DNA from: Pyrenopolyporus hunteri
Lineage: Eukaryota; Ascomycota; Sordariomycetes; Xylariales; Hypoxylaceae
Direction of reading: 5' to 3'
Assembly: GCA_902806595.1 (NCBI GenBank)
Contig: CADCXC010000009.1
Location: 310,001-374,000, forward strand
Length of the DNA: 64,000 bases
Part shown: piece by piece, positions 21,988 through 34,837 of the stretch
Layout: each line of letters starts with the position of its first letter
How positions within the stretch are numbered: position 1 is the first letter of the stretch
Position numbers and translations under genes: made by a program
Notes under the pieces: generated by a model
Told to the model about the DNA's origin: nothing
Databases searched by the model: none
What the model saw: the letters and a program-made list of their open reading frames with translations, nothing else

Positions 21988-22546
21988 CTCGGCAAATCAA
22001 GGGAGGGCGGCAAACCCCTCAGACTCTAGATCGTTGAGCGAGGTGTATAAAATCAATGACAGGGTTAGGATTCGAAGTCAATCGATTGTCCGGTCGAGGT
22101 AAAAAACCCAGAGGACCCCGCCAAAAATTCGCGTGAGTCAGACAGGAAGTCAAGAGTACATAGGTAGGTACCTAGATAAGGACCCTGGCAAACGCGGGGC
22201 ACTTTCTAACCTTAACAAGCGGGATCTATCAAGCAAAATCTACCACCAGCCTTAATAGAGTTCCGGTTAGATCCATCCCGGCCTTTCCTACATGTACCTA
22301 GGTACCTACATGTATTGTGCCCATAACAGGTACAAACTTAAGGGTAGTGGGTAGTATAAGCACGACTATGCGTAGGGTTGGATGTGTCATATTAACGGAA
22401 GAGCCTTATCACGGATAAGAAAAATATCGTTCAATTCTTTGTCCATCTACCTCTGAACCATCGACGATACCATCGTCCTGTTGCAATCTGACTTACAACG
22501 CCATAAAGAGAGAGGCCTGTGGTGCCTAAATTATCTCGTTCATATC
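21988..22546. other. Intergenic, promoter of IleRS and 3' flank of pyruvate kinase
   Basis: About 560 bp between two minus-strand genes. It has GGTAGGTACCTAGA near 22160 and TACCTAGGTACCTACATG near 22296. No gene seen. Confidence 0.55.
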
Positions 22547-24493
22547 TTAAACCATCATTCCTAGGCCCAGATGTTCCGGGTCAGCCTTGACAATCCGTTG
22601 CGTGTTAGTATTGCCCATGCCACCCCTCCAACCTTGAACGACTACGATGCTGTCGCTCTTGTTGAGAAGGCCTAATCCTAGAGCCCTCTCAACAGCCCAC
22701 TTAATGCGGCGGTCTACGTCCTCTTGCCAATTAACATGATCGTAATTCGGCTTCGCCTCGTCAAAGAGGAAGGGATAAACACCGCGATAGAGATGCGCAA
22801 AACGTGAAGCCGACGGATTTCGGGTAACCATAAAGATGGGGCATACCGGTCGGTACTTCGATAGTAGGCGGGCTGAGTCTCCGGATGTTGACAGAACAAT
22901 AATTCCCCCAGCGTTCAGGTCTAAGGAGGCTCTCACCGCGGCCATAGCACAGGCCTCAACAACGCTCGTAGGGCGTTTCGTCAACGAAACCATCTCCTCG
23001 TAGTGACTCACGTAGGGAATAGAGTTCTCAGCAGCAAGACAAGTGTTGCTCATCTCGCGGACCGCCAGCTCCGGGTACGCCCCCTTGGCGGTCTCGCCGC
23101 TAAGCATGACACAGTCAGCTCCATCGGTAACGGCGTTGCCAACATCGCTGATTTCCGCCCTAGTCGGGCGTGGATTGGTAATCATGCTCTCAAGCATTTG
23201 GGTTGCGCAAATCACGGGTTTACCGGCGATGTTGCACTTCGCAATCAACTTTTTCTGGGCAGCGAATACCTCATAGGCCGGGATCTCGATTCCCAGGTCT
23301 CCTCGAGCTACCATAACACCATCGGTCTCTTGGAGGATTTCGTCAAAATTATTCAGCCTGTGGTCCCTTCATTAGTATTGCTCAATCAAAAGATCCATAA
23401 GGTTCATGTGCCACTACGCGAGGAGTTACGCAAGACGGTGGCGTATACTGGAGATAGTGACGACCTACCCTTGTCGATTTTCAATCTATACGTATTCCTT
23501 TAGATCAGTAACTATGCTTGCTAGAGGGTCAAAGGAGATCGTGATGAGAACGGAAACTAACCTTGGCAATAATCTGTATGTGTTTGCCATCGGAACCCAA
23601 GACTTCACGGATAGCACGAATATCCTCGCCTCGTCGAATGAAGCTTGCGAAGACCATGTCAACATTGTTCTGGACGCCGAATCTGAGATCTTTCTTATCC
23701 TTCTCTGATAAAGCCGGTAGGTCGACGTCAGTGTCCGGGAGATTGACGCCCTTTCGAGAGGAGATAAACCCGTTGTTACGACATCGGACTTCGACCGTCT
23801 TGTCGTCTTTGATTTTAAGCACGTCGAAGGCAAGCACACCATCATCGACATATATAACCTTGCCAGGTTCAATCACTCGGGTGATGTTCGCATAATCAAC
23901 ATACCTAGGAATCTCATTAGTACACGTTGAGCGGTTCACATTCGCAAAGGGCTTTTCCGTACATGTTTTCTGCGCTGCATGAAGTTTTATACTTCTCGTC
24001 TGTGGTAATGTTAAGGACATGCCCAGCCTTGATAGGAATATCTTCGCCGCGCTCAGTATCCCCAGTACGTATCTCGGGACCTTTTGTGTCAAGGGCAATG
24101 GCAACTTGCCGACCAGGAAGCTGTTTCTCGGCGGCGCGGGTGTTGTCGATGACAGATTGGTGATATTCGTAGCTTCCATGGCTAAAGTTCTGTTTGATAA
24201 ACAGCTAAATTAGCAATAATTAGCATCAAAGGAAAAGAGGTCCTCACCATGCGAACAATGTTGAGACCAGCTTGGCGCCTAGATGGTGTTTATTAGCTTT
24301 TCGGAAGTTTGCACCAATAGAACGCAACTGACAAAGCGTTGATCTTCTCAACAGAGTTAGTCTTAGGCCCAATAGTACAGATGATAGACGTTCGCCGATG
24401 GGCATTCTTGCTAGGTGCCGCAGCCGTATTCAGACTGGCAAGCCATTCTACACGGCCACCCAAGGCAAGGTGATCAAGAGACGATGCAGACAT
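22547..24493 (-). CDS. pki1: Pyruvate kinase, six exons with two microexons
   Basis: Exons (minus strand): 24493-24333, 24278-24248 (31 nt), 24189-23963, 23904-23562, 23485-23469 (17 nt), 23357-22547; introns of 54, 58, 58, 76 and 111 bp, all GT..AG. The spliced product is 529 residues, the normal fungal length. Splicing restores family motifs across every junction: INALRQAGLNIVRM then NFSHG, ENMYVDYANIT, and IAKIENRQGLNNFDE. VMVARGDLGIEIP and CATQMLESM carry the metal and substrate site; VVVQGWRGGMGNTNT is the C-terminal effector (fructose 1,6-bisphosphate) region. It converts phosphoenolpyruvate and ADP to pyruvate and ATP, the last step of glycolysis. Its upstream side faces the AT-rich block only about 340 bp away. 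Confidence 0.95.
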
Positions 24494-24830
24494 ATCTCAA
24501 TGCCACTTGGAATGCTAATGTTGAGATATGTAGAAGCTCTCGTAATGGCTGTCCACTTAGGCTTCCGGACGAGGATGTGTTGATAATAGGGAAGGAAAAG
24601 TTTGAGAATAATAGGATCGAAAAAGAAGACGAGAGAGGATTAAATAGGAGCGACGAGAGGAAATGAAGTGAGGTATTATTTTTCTACAAACGCGAACAAT
24701 TCAGGAAAGTTAGAAACACCAGTTTACGGAGTAACCCCACCTTCAGGGACTTCTCAGCCCTCTCAACATACGTAAAGGAGGAGGGGCAAGAGCTTTAAAC
24801 GTTATATAAGCATATATGTAGTTATAAATG
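24494..24830. promoter_or_regulatory. Pyruvate kinase promoter and transition to AT block
   Basis: About 340 bp of ordinary composition upstream of the pyruvate kinase ATG, with a purine-rich stretch at 24570-24665. Composition changes abruptly at about 24800-24870 to almost pure A and T. A glycolytic promoter must therefore lie in this short space or reach into the AT-rich DNA. Confidence 0.5.
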
Positions 24831-25525
24831 AAATTTAAAAATAAGCCTTTAAGTTTTAAATTATACTTCGAAGCTCGAAATATTTTTTAATTTAAAATAA
24901 AATAATAATTTTATACATTAATTAAATATATATATATATAAATTTTTTATTATTTTTAAAATATATAAATATAATAATAAAATTTAATAAATAAATTAAA
25001 TATATTTTATTTTTTTTTAAAAAAATTAATTATTAAAAATTATTATAAAATTTATTTATATATATAATATAACGTGTAAAATTAAAAATTTAAATTTAAA
25101 TTTTATTAATATTATAAAAAAAATTAAATTATAATTTTATATTTAAATTTTAACGATATATTCGATTAAAAATTTAATATTAATTATTTAATAAAATTAA
25201 ATTTATCGTATCGAATTATAATAATATTTTTTTTTAATTTTTATTCGTTTCGAATATTTTAAATTTTCGTTTTTTTAAAATTTAAATTTATTATTATTAT
25301 TATTATTATTTTCGTTTAATTTTAATTTTTTAAAATTTATTAAATAAAATTTTTAAAATTAATTTTTATTTTTATTATAAAATCTTTTCGATTTTAAATT
25401 AATTTATTTTTTAATTATTAAAATATTTTTACGTTTAAAATTTTTTTCAAAAAATTATTTTAAATATTTATTTTTTTATTATTTATACGAATTAAAATTT
25501 CGTTATTTTTATATTAAATTTAAAA
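24831..25525. other. Unassigned AT-rich DNA
   Basis: Edge of the block. A (TA)n run lies near 24928-24941 and (ATT)n near 25289-25310. I recognise no repeat family or coding remnant. Confidence 0.5.
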
Positions 25526-26516
25526 ATTAATATTTATATTATTTATTTTTAATATTAAATTTTATTCGTATTATTAATATAAAATTTATTTTTTATTTTT
25601 TATTTATTTTTATTATCGAATTTTTATATAAAAATATTATAAATTAAATAATTTTTTTCGAAAATAAATACGTTTTTTCGATTAAATTTTTCGTATATAT
25701 TAAATTATTTATAATTTTTATTATATATTTCATTATATATTTTATTATATATTTTATTATATTTTATTTATTTTAAAAATATAGAATATAAAAAATAAAT
25801 CGTTAATTTTATTTTAATTAAATTTTTTAATAATATAAATTTTATATCGATATATTTATTATTTTAAAAGTAATTTAAATTTATATAAATATTTAAAAAT
25901 ATAAATAATAATTAAAAATAATTATATTTTTTTTACGGTAATATATTTTTTAACAATTATTTTTTAATATTTTATTATATATTTTATTATTTTTATTTAT
26001 TTTAAAAATATAAAATATAAAAAGTAAATCGTTATTTTTATTTAAATTACATTTTTTAATAATATAAATTTTATAACGATATATATATTTTTTAAAAAAT
26101 TATTTAAATATAAAATTAATTTTATATAAATATTTAAAAATATTAAAAAATATTAAAAAAATATACGATTAAAAAAATTATATAATTATTTCGAATTATT
26201 ATTTACACTTTTAAATAACTTTTAAAATAAAATATATATCGATATAAAATTTATATTATTAAAAACGTTTATTTAAAACGAAACTAACGATTTATTTTTT
26301 ATATTTTATATTTTTAAAATAAGTAAAATATAATAAAATATATAATAAAATATATAAAAAAAATTAAATTAATTAAAAAACGTATAAAATATATATTACA
26401 TATTAATACGATTATATATAAATTTATATATAAAATTATTAAATAAAAAATATATTTTAATATATTAATAAAGTAAATAAAATTCGATATTAAAAATAAA
26501 TAATACGAATATTAAA
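25526..26516. mobile_element. Palindromic element, copy A (chimeric)
   Basis: Begins with ATTAATATTTATATTATT and ends with the reverse complement, ACGAATATTAA. The ends match copy C. It is about 990 bp instead of 800 and carries the asymmetric loop twice in opposite orientation (ACGGTAATATAT near 25936 and ATATACGATT near 26160), as if one and a half elements had fused or recombined. Fully RIP-mutated; no coding capacity. Confidence 0.65.
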
Positions 26517-26885
26517 GTTTTTAAATTTAAATAAATATATTAATTTTATTTTATTTAAAAAATAAATTATTTAATATTTTATATAAGTTTTAACGTTTAT
26601 TATCGAATTTTCATATCGAATATTTTATTTTAATATTTTAAATAATTTATTTATTTTTAATTAACGTATAATATTTTTTTTAATTTTAATGTCGATTTTT
26701 TAAAGGAATTTTATAATTTTATTTATTTATTTTATTAATATATTAAAAATTAAATTAAATTTTTTTGAAATTTTTATTATTTTTAATAAAAACATTTTTT
26801 AAAATTCGGTTTTAAATCGAAAATAAAATTCGTAATAAATAAAAAAAATTAATTAATTTAAATTTAATATTATTAATTATAAATT
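26517..26885. other. Unassigned AT-rich DNA
   Basis: About 370 bp between two palindromic elements. Nothing recognised. Confidence 0.4.
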
Positions 26886-27605
26886 TTATTAATAATAAAT
26901 AATTTTTTTAATTATTTTATAAAAATATAACGTAATTATATTAATATATAATATATATTTTATATATTTTTTTAGTCGATTTAATTTTTATTATACATTT
27001 TATTATATTTTTTATATTTTTTAATATATTTATTTTTATATTTTACTTATTTTAAAAATGTAAAATATAAAAAATATATCGTTATTTTCGCATTAATTAA
27101 ACTCTTTTAATGGTATAAATTTTATATCGATGTATAATTTATTTTAAAAGTTATTTAAATATAAAATTAATTTTATAAAAATATTTAAAAGTGTAAATAA
27201 TAATTCGAAAAGTGGTTATATTTTTTTTTACGGTCGTATATTCCTTTAATATTTATATAAAATTAAATATATATTTAAATAATTTTTAAAATAAAATATA
27301 TATCGATATAAAATTTATATTATTAAAAAAGTTTAATTAATGCGAAAATAACGATGTAATTTTCATATTTTATATTTTTAAAATAGGTAGGATATAATGA
27401 AATTTATAATAAAAGTTATATATAATTTAATATATATAAGAAATTTAATTAAAAAGCGTATTCGTTTTCGAAAAAATTATTTAATTTATTACATTTTTAT
27501 ATAAAAATACGTTAATAAGTCCGAGTAAAAAATAAAAGATATATTTTTTATATTAATAATACGAATAAAAAGTCGATATTAAAAATAAATAATATAAATA
27601 TTAAT
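26886..27605. mobile_element. Palindromic element, copy B (left end decayed)
   Basis: The right end GATATTAAAAATAAATAAT..ATTAAT and the inner arms match copy C; the loop reads TTACGGTCGTATATTCC near 27228. The left boundary is unclear and may be truncated. Confidence 0.6.
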
Positions 27606-27619
27606 GTTTATTAATATTT

Positions 27620-28020
27620 TAAAAATTAAAAAAATCGATTTATTTATTTTCGAATTTATATTATCGATGTAATTAATATAATTTAATAATTTATAAAAGT
27701 TTTTAAATAATAATAAAATAAAATTTAAAATATAAATATATTTAAAATATTATTAATATTAAAAATGTTATTAAAAATAAATAAAATTATTACGATTATA
27801 AAAAATATAAACGTTAATAAAAATTAAAAGTTTTTTAATATTTTAAATAATATTTTAATAAATAAAATTTTTCGAAACGATTACGAAAAATAATAATTAT
27901 TAAAATATATAATTTAAAATAAATTATTTAATTTTATATAATTAAATTTTTAATTATAATTATAATTAATATTAAAAAATATTAAAAGTAATATTATAAT
28001 AATCGTTAATATTACGATTA
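27620..28020. repeat. Dispersed repeat R, copy 1
   Basis: About 400 bp closely similar, in the same orientation, to 51758-52160, for example the shared AAATCGATTTATTTATTT start and TCGAAACGATTACGAAA in the middle. The copy at 51.8 kb is less mutated. Its plus-strand reading is compatible with a decayed coding segment, but I cannot name a family. Confidence 0.6.
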
Positions 28021-28021
28021 T

Positions 28022-28310
28022 ATTTATAAATTTAAAAAAATATATTTATTATAATTATATTTCGTATAAATAAAACTTCGAAACGTTCGATTTATTTATT
28101 TATTATAATATCGATAATATTATTTTTAATTATTTATTTCTTTAATTATTTTTTTTAATTTTGTTATTATTTTAACTTTTATCTTTTATCGTATTAAAAA
28201 AACCTTTTTTTAGGTTTAAAATTTATTAATTATAATTTTATTTTAATATTTATATTTTTTATAATTTTATTAAATTTTATTATACGTATTTTAATTTCGA
28301 AATTTATAAT
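28022..28310 (-). repeat. Dispersed repeat S, inverted copy of 59750-60060
   Basis: The reverse complement of this segment matches 59750-60060 on the plus strand, e.g. TTAAAATACGTATAATAAAA and the following 200 bp. It joins abruptly to the LINE remnant at about 28335, so it is a nested or rearranged fragment. Confidence 0.55.
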
Positions 28311-28334
28311 TTATTTATTTAAATATAAATTTAT

Positions 28335-29100
28335 CGAAAAATATTTTAATTTATTTTCGAATTAAACGATAAAAATTATTTTATATATTCCGTTTATTTT
28401 TTTAAAATATTTTAATTTCGTTAAATTTAATTTAATTATTTTATTAAAATATATATTATATTATCGTTTCGAATATTATCGCGTTTTTAATAACTTTAAT
28501 ATAAATTTTTTAATTTATAAAACGTTATAATTTTATATAAAATCAGTTAATATAATTAATATATTTTTTATTTTTTTATTTTAATTTATATAATTTTTAA
28601 ATATTGTTTTTATTTTAAATTTTTATTTAATTAAATTTTTAAAAATTTAATATTTTTCGTTAAATTAAATATATAATTTTTTAACGTATAAATTTTATAA
28701 TTAAAATATATACGTAAATAAAATATATAAATTCGCTTTTATTAAATGAAAAAAATATCCCGTACTTTTTTATTTAATTTTATTATTTAAAGTACGTTTT
28801 TTCGAGTTTTTTATAATTTTATTTCGAATTATAATCGATAATAAATAAATTTATATTATTTATAAAATTTATTATTAATATTCTTTTATTTTTTAAAATT
28901 TTATATAATAATATAATATATAAAATAAAAAAATTAAAAAATAAAAAGTTTTATAATATTTTATTTATAATGTAATATTATTATAAATTTTTATTATCGA
29001 AAATAAATATAATTTATTTATTCGTTAAATAATTTTTAATTTTACGTATAATTTAATTTAAAAACTTTTTTCGTAATTATTACGTATATTATTTTTATCG
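28335..29100 (-). pseudogene. Tad1-like LINE reverse transcriptase remnant, copy 1
   Basis: The reverse complement is collinear with the plus-strand remnant at 47200-47985 over at least 750 bp. The reverse-transcriptase-domain segment corresponding to the second copy's FTND/KENYKKLE region lies at about 28740-28880. Many in-frame TAA codons result from RIP. Homology probably extends further right (toward 30 kb), but I could not follow it by eye. Confidence 0.7.
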
Positions 29101-30607
29101 ATATTATATTATCGAATATTTTCGAACTATTTAATTATATTAAAAATATTATCGTTTTATATTTTTACGAGAAAAATATTATTTTTATTATTATATAAAT
29201 GATTATTTTCGTAAATTTATATATTTTATTTTTTATTTATCCTTTTAAATATAAACCGTATTTTTTATTATAATTATAATTTTTTATATGACAATTTTTT
29301 CGATTATTTTTTTATTATATTTAATAAAAATATATAATAATAAATTTTCGAAAAAAAATTTTCGTTTATTTTTTTTAATTTAAAAAAATTATTATACGAA
29401 ATTATTTCAACGTTGTAAAATAATAATTTAATTTAGAATTTTATAAAATTATTTTCGTTAAAATTCGAAATAAAAATTTTTCGTAAATTTTAAAAAAATT
29501 TATAAAAAAAGAATTTTTTTTTAATATTTTTTATAATTTAAATTTTATAATTACGTATTTTATTTCTTATTATAAAATTTTCTATTATGTGTAAATTAAA
29601 TTAATTAAATTTTTTAAATTTATTAAATTTATTTAATTATTTTTAATATTGAATAAATTAATATCGTTAATAAAAAAATTTATTAATTAAAAATTGTTTT
29701 TTATTTTTTTATTTCGTAGTTTATAAACGTTTTTAAAAGTTATTTTTTATATTAAATAAATATATATTTTATAATAATTATTAATTTTTAAATGTAATTT
29801 AATTTGTTAATTTTTAATATTCAATATTATCGTATAAAATTTTCGTTATTATTTTTAAAAATATATTTATTTAATGGTATTTATCGTAATTTTATAATAT
29901 TTATTAACGATTTTTAATTTATTTTAATATTATTTCGATTTAATTTTATTTTATTTTTTCAATTATTATTTAATTATTTTTATTATTAAAGGTTTTTATT
30001 ATAACGTAATTATTTATATTATCTTTTAAAATTTTTTTTATTAAACGATAAATATATTTATTTATATCGATTTTATTTTCGAATTTATTAAAAAATTCGA
30101 TTTCGTAAGTTTTAACTTTAATTAAAATTTTATTTATTTTTTTTATATTTTATTAATTTTCGTTACGTAAATTTTTTTCGATTTTATTTTTATTTTTATT
30201 ATAATTTTTTACGTTATATAGTCGAAATTATTTTATTCGAAAAATTTCGAAACGATATAATTAAATTTAATATCGATTTACATTAAATTTAACGTTAAAC
30301 TTTTTAATAATATTTTTTTAAAAGTAATAAAATCGAAATGTTAATATTTTATTAAATAAAAAAAAGTTTTTAAATTATTTTAAATTTTATTTTTTTCGTT
30401 ATATAATAAATAATATACTTTTATATTTTTTATTATTATATTTAAATTTTTTATTTTTTTTATAATATTTTTAAAATAAAATTATTTTCGATAATTTTTA
30501 TAATTTTATATATATAAATTTAATTTTAATTTCGTAATATTTATTTTTATTTTCGTTATAATTTAATTTTAATTTATTTTATCGATTTATTTTATTTTAT
30601 TTAATAT
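29100..30607. other. AT-rich DNA, probable 5' part of the minus-strand LINE
   Basis: Position fits the upstream (endonuclease and N-terminal RT) part of the copy-1 LINE read on the minus strand. No motif could be confirmed. Nothing else recognised. Confidence 0.3.
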
Positions 30608-31935
30608 TTTATTTATTTATTTATTTATTTATTATTTTTACGTTGTATATTTATATATATATTATAAAAATGTAAAGGTATACGATTTTATTACCCGGTA
30701 ATAATTCGAGTAAAAATCGTCGATTTAAACAAAATTTACTTCGTTATATTTTTTTTCGAATACGTTATTTAACGACATAATGTTTTTTAAAATTTTTAAA
30801 AATTTATCCTTTTAATAAATATAGTTAAATTCGATAAAGGAAAATTATTTAATATTTTTTTATTTTTTTTTCATTTATCCTCGTTTTCGAAGCCGCTTCG
30901 AAATTTAAACGTTTTATAACCATTCGCTTTATAAACTTTTAATTATAACCGTTACTTTTTAAAATAACTTTATTATAATTTTTATATATTTATTTTTTAT
31001 TTGAAAGGTTATTTTTTATTAATTAAAGATTTATATCGGCTTTAATTATTTAAAATTATTTATTTAAATCGATGTCTTTTCGTAAATTTTTATAAATAAT
31101 TTTTTTATATTTTTTTATATATTTTTTTAATTATTTTATTATTTATTTTCGTTATATATTATATATTATTATTTGTTATTTTTTATCGTTAAAATATACG
31201 TTATTATTTTATAGGACGTTTTTTATTTTTTTCGATAATATATATAATATATATTCGATTTATAATTATTGAAATATAATTTATTATCGATAAATTTATA
31301 AAATTAAATTATTTTTTCGAATAAACGTTAATAATATTTTATAAACGATATCGTCGATAATATTAATTTTATTTTTTCGTAAATATTTTTCTTTTATTTT
31401 TATTATATTTTTATAGTATTAATTCATTTTTTTCATAAATTATTTCGAATATATAAAACAATAATATTATTTTTAAAAATTTTATTAAAATAAATTACGG
31501 CGATTTTCGTATTAAAAACTTTCGACGTTTATAATAATTTTAATAATTTCGATTTTTTATATTTTATAAAAATAAAAGTCGAAATATATAAAATTATATT
31601 TTATTTAATATATAAGTTTATAATAATTAAAAAATTTTATCGAAGTAATTTTTTAATTAAAAAATATATCGTTATATAAAAATTTATTTATATATAATAA
31701 ATCTAATGTTAATAATAATATTTTTTAAAATAATATTTTAAAAATTTATATTCGATTATAAATAATTTTATTTTATTACGTAATATTAATGTTATTTATT
31801 TATAAATTATAAAAATTTATGAATAATTAATTAAAACGTAAAAATATCGTTTATTATTTAATAATTTCGATTATTATAAATAAAATAAAATTAAAGTTAA
31901 ATTTTAAATAAATTTAAAAGAATTTTTAATTTTTT
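30608..31935 (-). mobile_element. 1.7-kb repeat L, copy 1
   Basis: Direct match to 62386-63690 and inverted match to 60710-62013. One end carries a simple (TTTA)n run at 30608-30632 followed by CGTTGTATATTTATATAT, matching the (TAA)n-ended terminus of the other copies. A simple-repeat tail at one fixed end suggests a non-LTR retroelement with its 3' end at 30.6 kb, but no reverse transcriptase motif was found, so a DNA transposon is not excluded. Confidence 0.55.
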
Positions 31936-32200
31936 TAAATATTTTTATTAAACGATAAAAGGTTATTAATTAATGAATCGAAAAAAAAATATTATATAAT
32001 GGCGTAATAAAAAAATTACGAAAAAAATATTAATTTATTTTTTTTATATATATAAAAATTAAAATAATTAATTTTATATTAATCGATATTTATATATGTT
32101 TTTAAAAAAATATATACTTTAATATTTCGTTACGTAAAATAACGAAACATTTAATAAAAATATATTTACCGTTATTATCGTAACGATAAATTTTTTAAAA

Positions 32201-32998
32201 ATTAATATCCGTATTATTTATTTTTAATATCGGGTTTTTATCCGCATTATTAATATAAAAGGTACATTTTTTACCTTTTACTCGGCTTTATTAATAAATT
32301 TTTATATAAAAATACAGTAAATTAAATAGTTTTTTCGAGGACGGGTACGTTTTTTCGATTAAATTTCTCGTACATATTAAATTACTTATAACTCCCTTTA
32401 AAGATTTTATTATATATCCCATTATATCTTATTTATTTTAAAAATATAAAATATGAAAAATAAATCGTTAATTTCGTTTTAATTAAATTTTTTTTAATAA
32501 TATAAATTTTATATCGGTATATATTTTATTTTAAAAGTTATTTAAATATATATTTAATTTAATAAAAGTATTTAAAAGTGTAAATAATAACTCGAAATAA
32601 TTATATAATCCCTTTTTACGGTCGTATATTTTTTTAATATTTTTAACTTTTTTTAACACTTTTTAATATATATATAAAATTAATTTTATATTTAAATAAT
32701 TTTTAAAATAATATATACATCGATATAAAATTTATATTATTAAAAAAGTTTAATTAAAACGAAATTAACGATTTATTTTTTATTTTTTACATTTTTAAAA
32801 TAAACGGAATATTATAAGATATGTAATAAGATATATTAAAAGAATTAAATTAATTAAAAAAAGATATAATATATATATTATATATTAATATAATTATACG
32901 TAAATTTATATATAAAGTTATTAAATAAAATATATATTTTAATATATTGATAATATAAATAAAGTTCGATATTAAAAATAAATAATGCGGATATTAAT
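32201..32998. mobile_element. Palindromic element, copy C (best preserved)
   Basis: 798 bp starting ATTAATATCCGTATTATT and ending with its near-exact reverse complement AATAATGCGGATATTAAT. The inverted symmetry is not limited to the ends: the two halves pair over about 350 bp each, e.g. TAATTTCGTTTTAATTAAA on both arms. Only a central region near 32595-32640 (CTCGAAATAATTATATAAT, TTTTTACGGTCGTATAT) is asymmetric. No ORF. This is a foldback-type or hairpin non-autonomous element; it is the least RIP-mutated copy in the window. Confidence 0.75.
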
Positions 32999-32999
32999 T

Positions 33000-34837
33000 T
33001 TTAATTTTTTTTAAAAAATTCTTTTTAATTATTAATAATAAAAATTATTTTTTTTATTTTTTCATTTATTTTTATAATTTTATCGTAAAATTATTTATAT
33101 TAATAAACGTTTTTAATATTTTATTAATATTATCTTTTATTATAATATCAATAAAGATATTTTTTTATAAATTTATTTAATTTCCGTTATTTTTCGTTTT
33201 TCGTACGATTATCGAAATAATATAATATCGATTATAAATCTTTTTTATAATATTTAATTTAATTAAATATTTATAAAATAAATAAAAGTTAATATAAATA
33301 ATAATAAAAAAATTTAAATAATTTAATTTTTTATTAATTAATAAAATCGTCGTTTAAAAAATTATTATTATATTTACGTTATATATTATAACGTAAATTT
33401 TATTTATTAAAATATTTCGTATAACGCGTTTTAATTTAATTAAACTTTAAAAAATAATTTAAAAAACGTTTTATTTATAATAAATATAATATATTCGTTT
33501 TAAAATTTTAAATTTTTATTATTCGTAAATAATTCGTTAATAAAAATAAATAATTTAATAATTTTTAAATTTAAAAATATTAATTATAATTTTTAATCGA
33601 TATTTACTTTTTATTAATTAAATCGTTTATTAAATTTCATAATTTCGATAATTTTAAATTTATAATATTAAATTACTTCGAATATACGGATATAACTTTT
33701 AAAGATTTTATTTATATTAAAAAAATTTATTAACTATTATATCATTTTATTAATACGATATTAATTAACATATTTTCGAAAAAATAAAAAAATTATTATT
33801 TAAAGTTAAAATTTTAAAATATCCATGAAGTTTTAATAAATACGCGTTAAATTATAACGAATATTCATTAAAATTTAACGTATATAATATAATAATTATT
33901 ATTTTAAAATAAAATAATTAATAAATAATTATAAAAATAATATAACGATTAATTAATATTTATAATATAAATAAAACTTTTAAAAACTACATTTATATTA
34001 TACGTAACTTTAAATTAATAAATCGATACGATATACGTTTTACGAATATATTATTATACGTATTAATATATTATATCGTTAATATCGAATTTAATAAAAA
34101 TAATTTTCTTTAATTTTTTTAACGTAAATAAATTATTTCGTTAATTTTTATAATAATAATATATCCGTTAAAAATAATCGAATAATTTATAGTTAAATAT
34201 TTATTTAATTTTATTAAAAGTTTTATTTTTTTCGTTTTTAATTTTTTATTTAATCGAATATTTTATCGAATAATTCGAAAATATTATTAATTTATATATT
34301 TATTAATTCGAAATAATCCATTAATTTTAATATTAATAAATATAAATTATACGAAAATATAATTATTAAAAAAATTTTTTTATAATATTTAAAATATATA
34401 ATTTATTAATATATATTAGTTTTTATTATATTATATAAAAATTTAATAATTATTATAATTATATTAAAAATATTTAAATATTGAAATAAAAAATAAATAA
34501 ATTAAAACAATACGATTTAATTTTAATTTTAATTATATATAAATTTATATTATATCGTATAATTAAATTTTTATTTTTTTTTATAAAAATAAATATTAAT
34601 ATTATAATTATTCGTTAATTTAATCGTTATATAATCGATAATTATATTAATATTATAAACGAAAATAATATAATATAATATAAGGATTTAATTTATTAAT
34701 TTATTATTAATTATAATAAAGTTAAAAAAAAATTTATATATAAAAACGGGCCCGTAACGCCCATTTTAAATATAACATAAACATACGTTTTTAAAAAACG
34801 CATAAATTATAACTTAAAATCTATATAGCCCGAACGT
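33000..34837. other. Unassigned AT-rich DNA with a short GC island
   Basis: No domain recognised in 1.8 kb. At 34745-34765 there is a brief less-mutated stretch (ACGGGCCCGTAACGCCC), just before the Helitron copy begins; it may be an element end. Confidence 0.4.

Noticed and set aside
1..24830. tRNA or rRNA genes in the gene-dense half
   Set aside because: I looked for B-box-like GGTTCGA motifs and clover-leaf arms in the intergenic regions and found none that fold convincingly.
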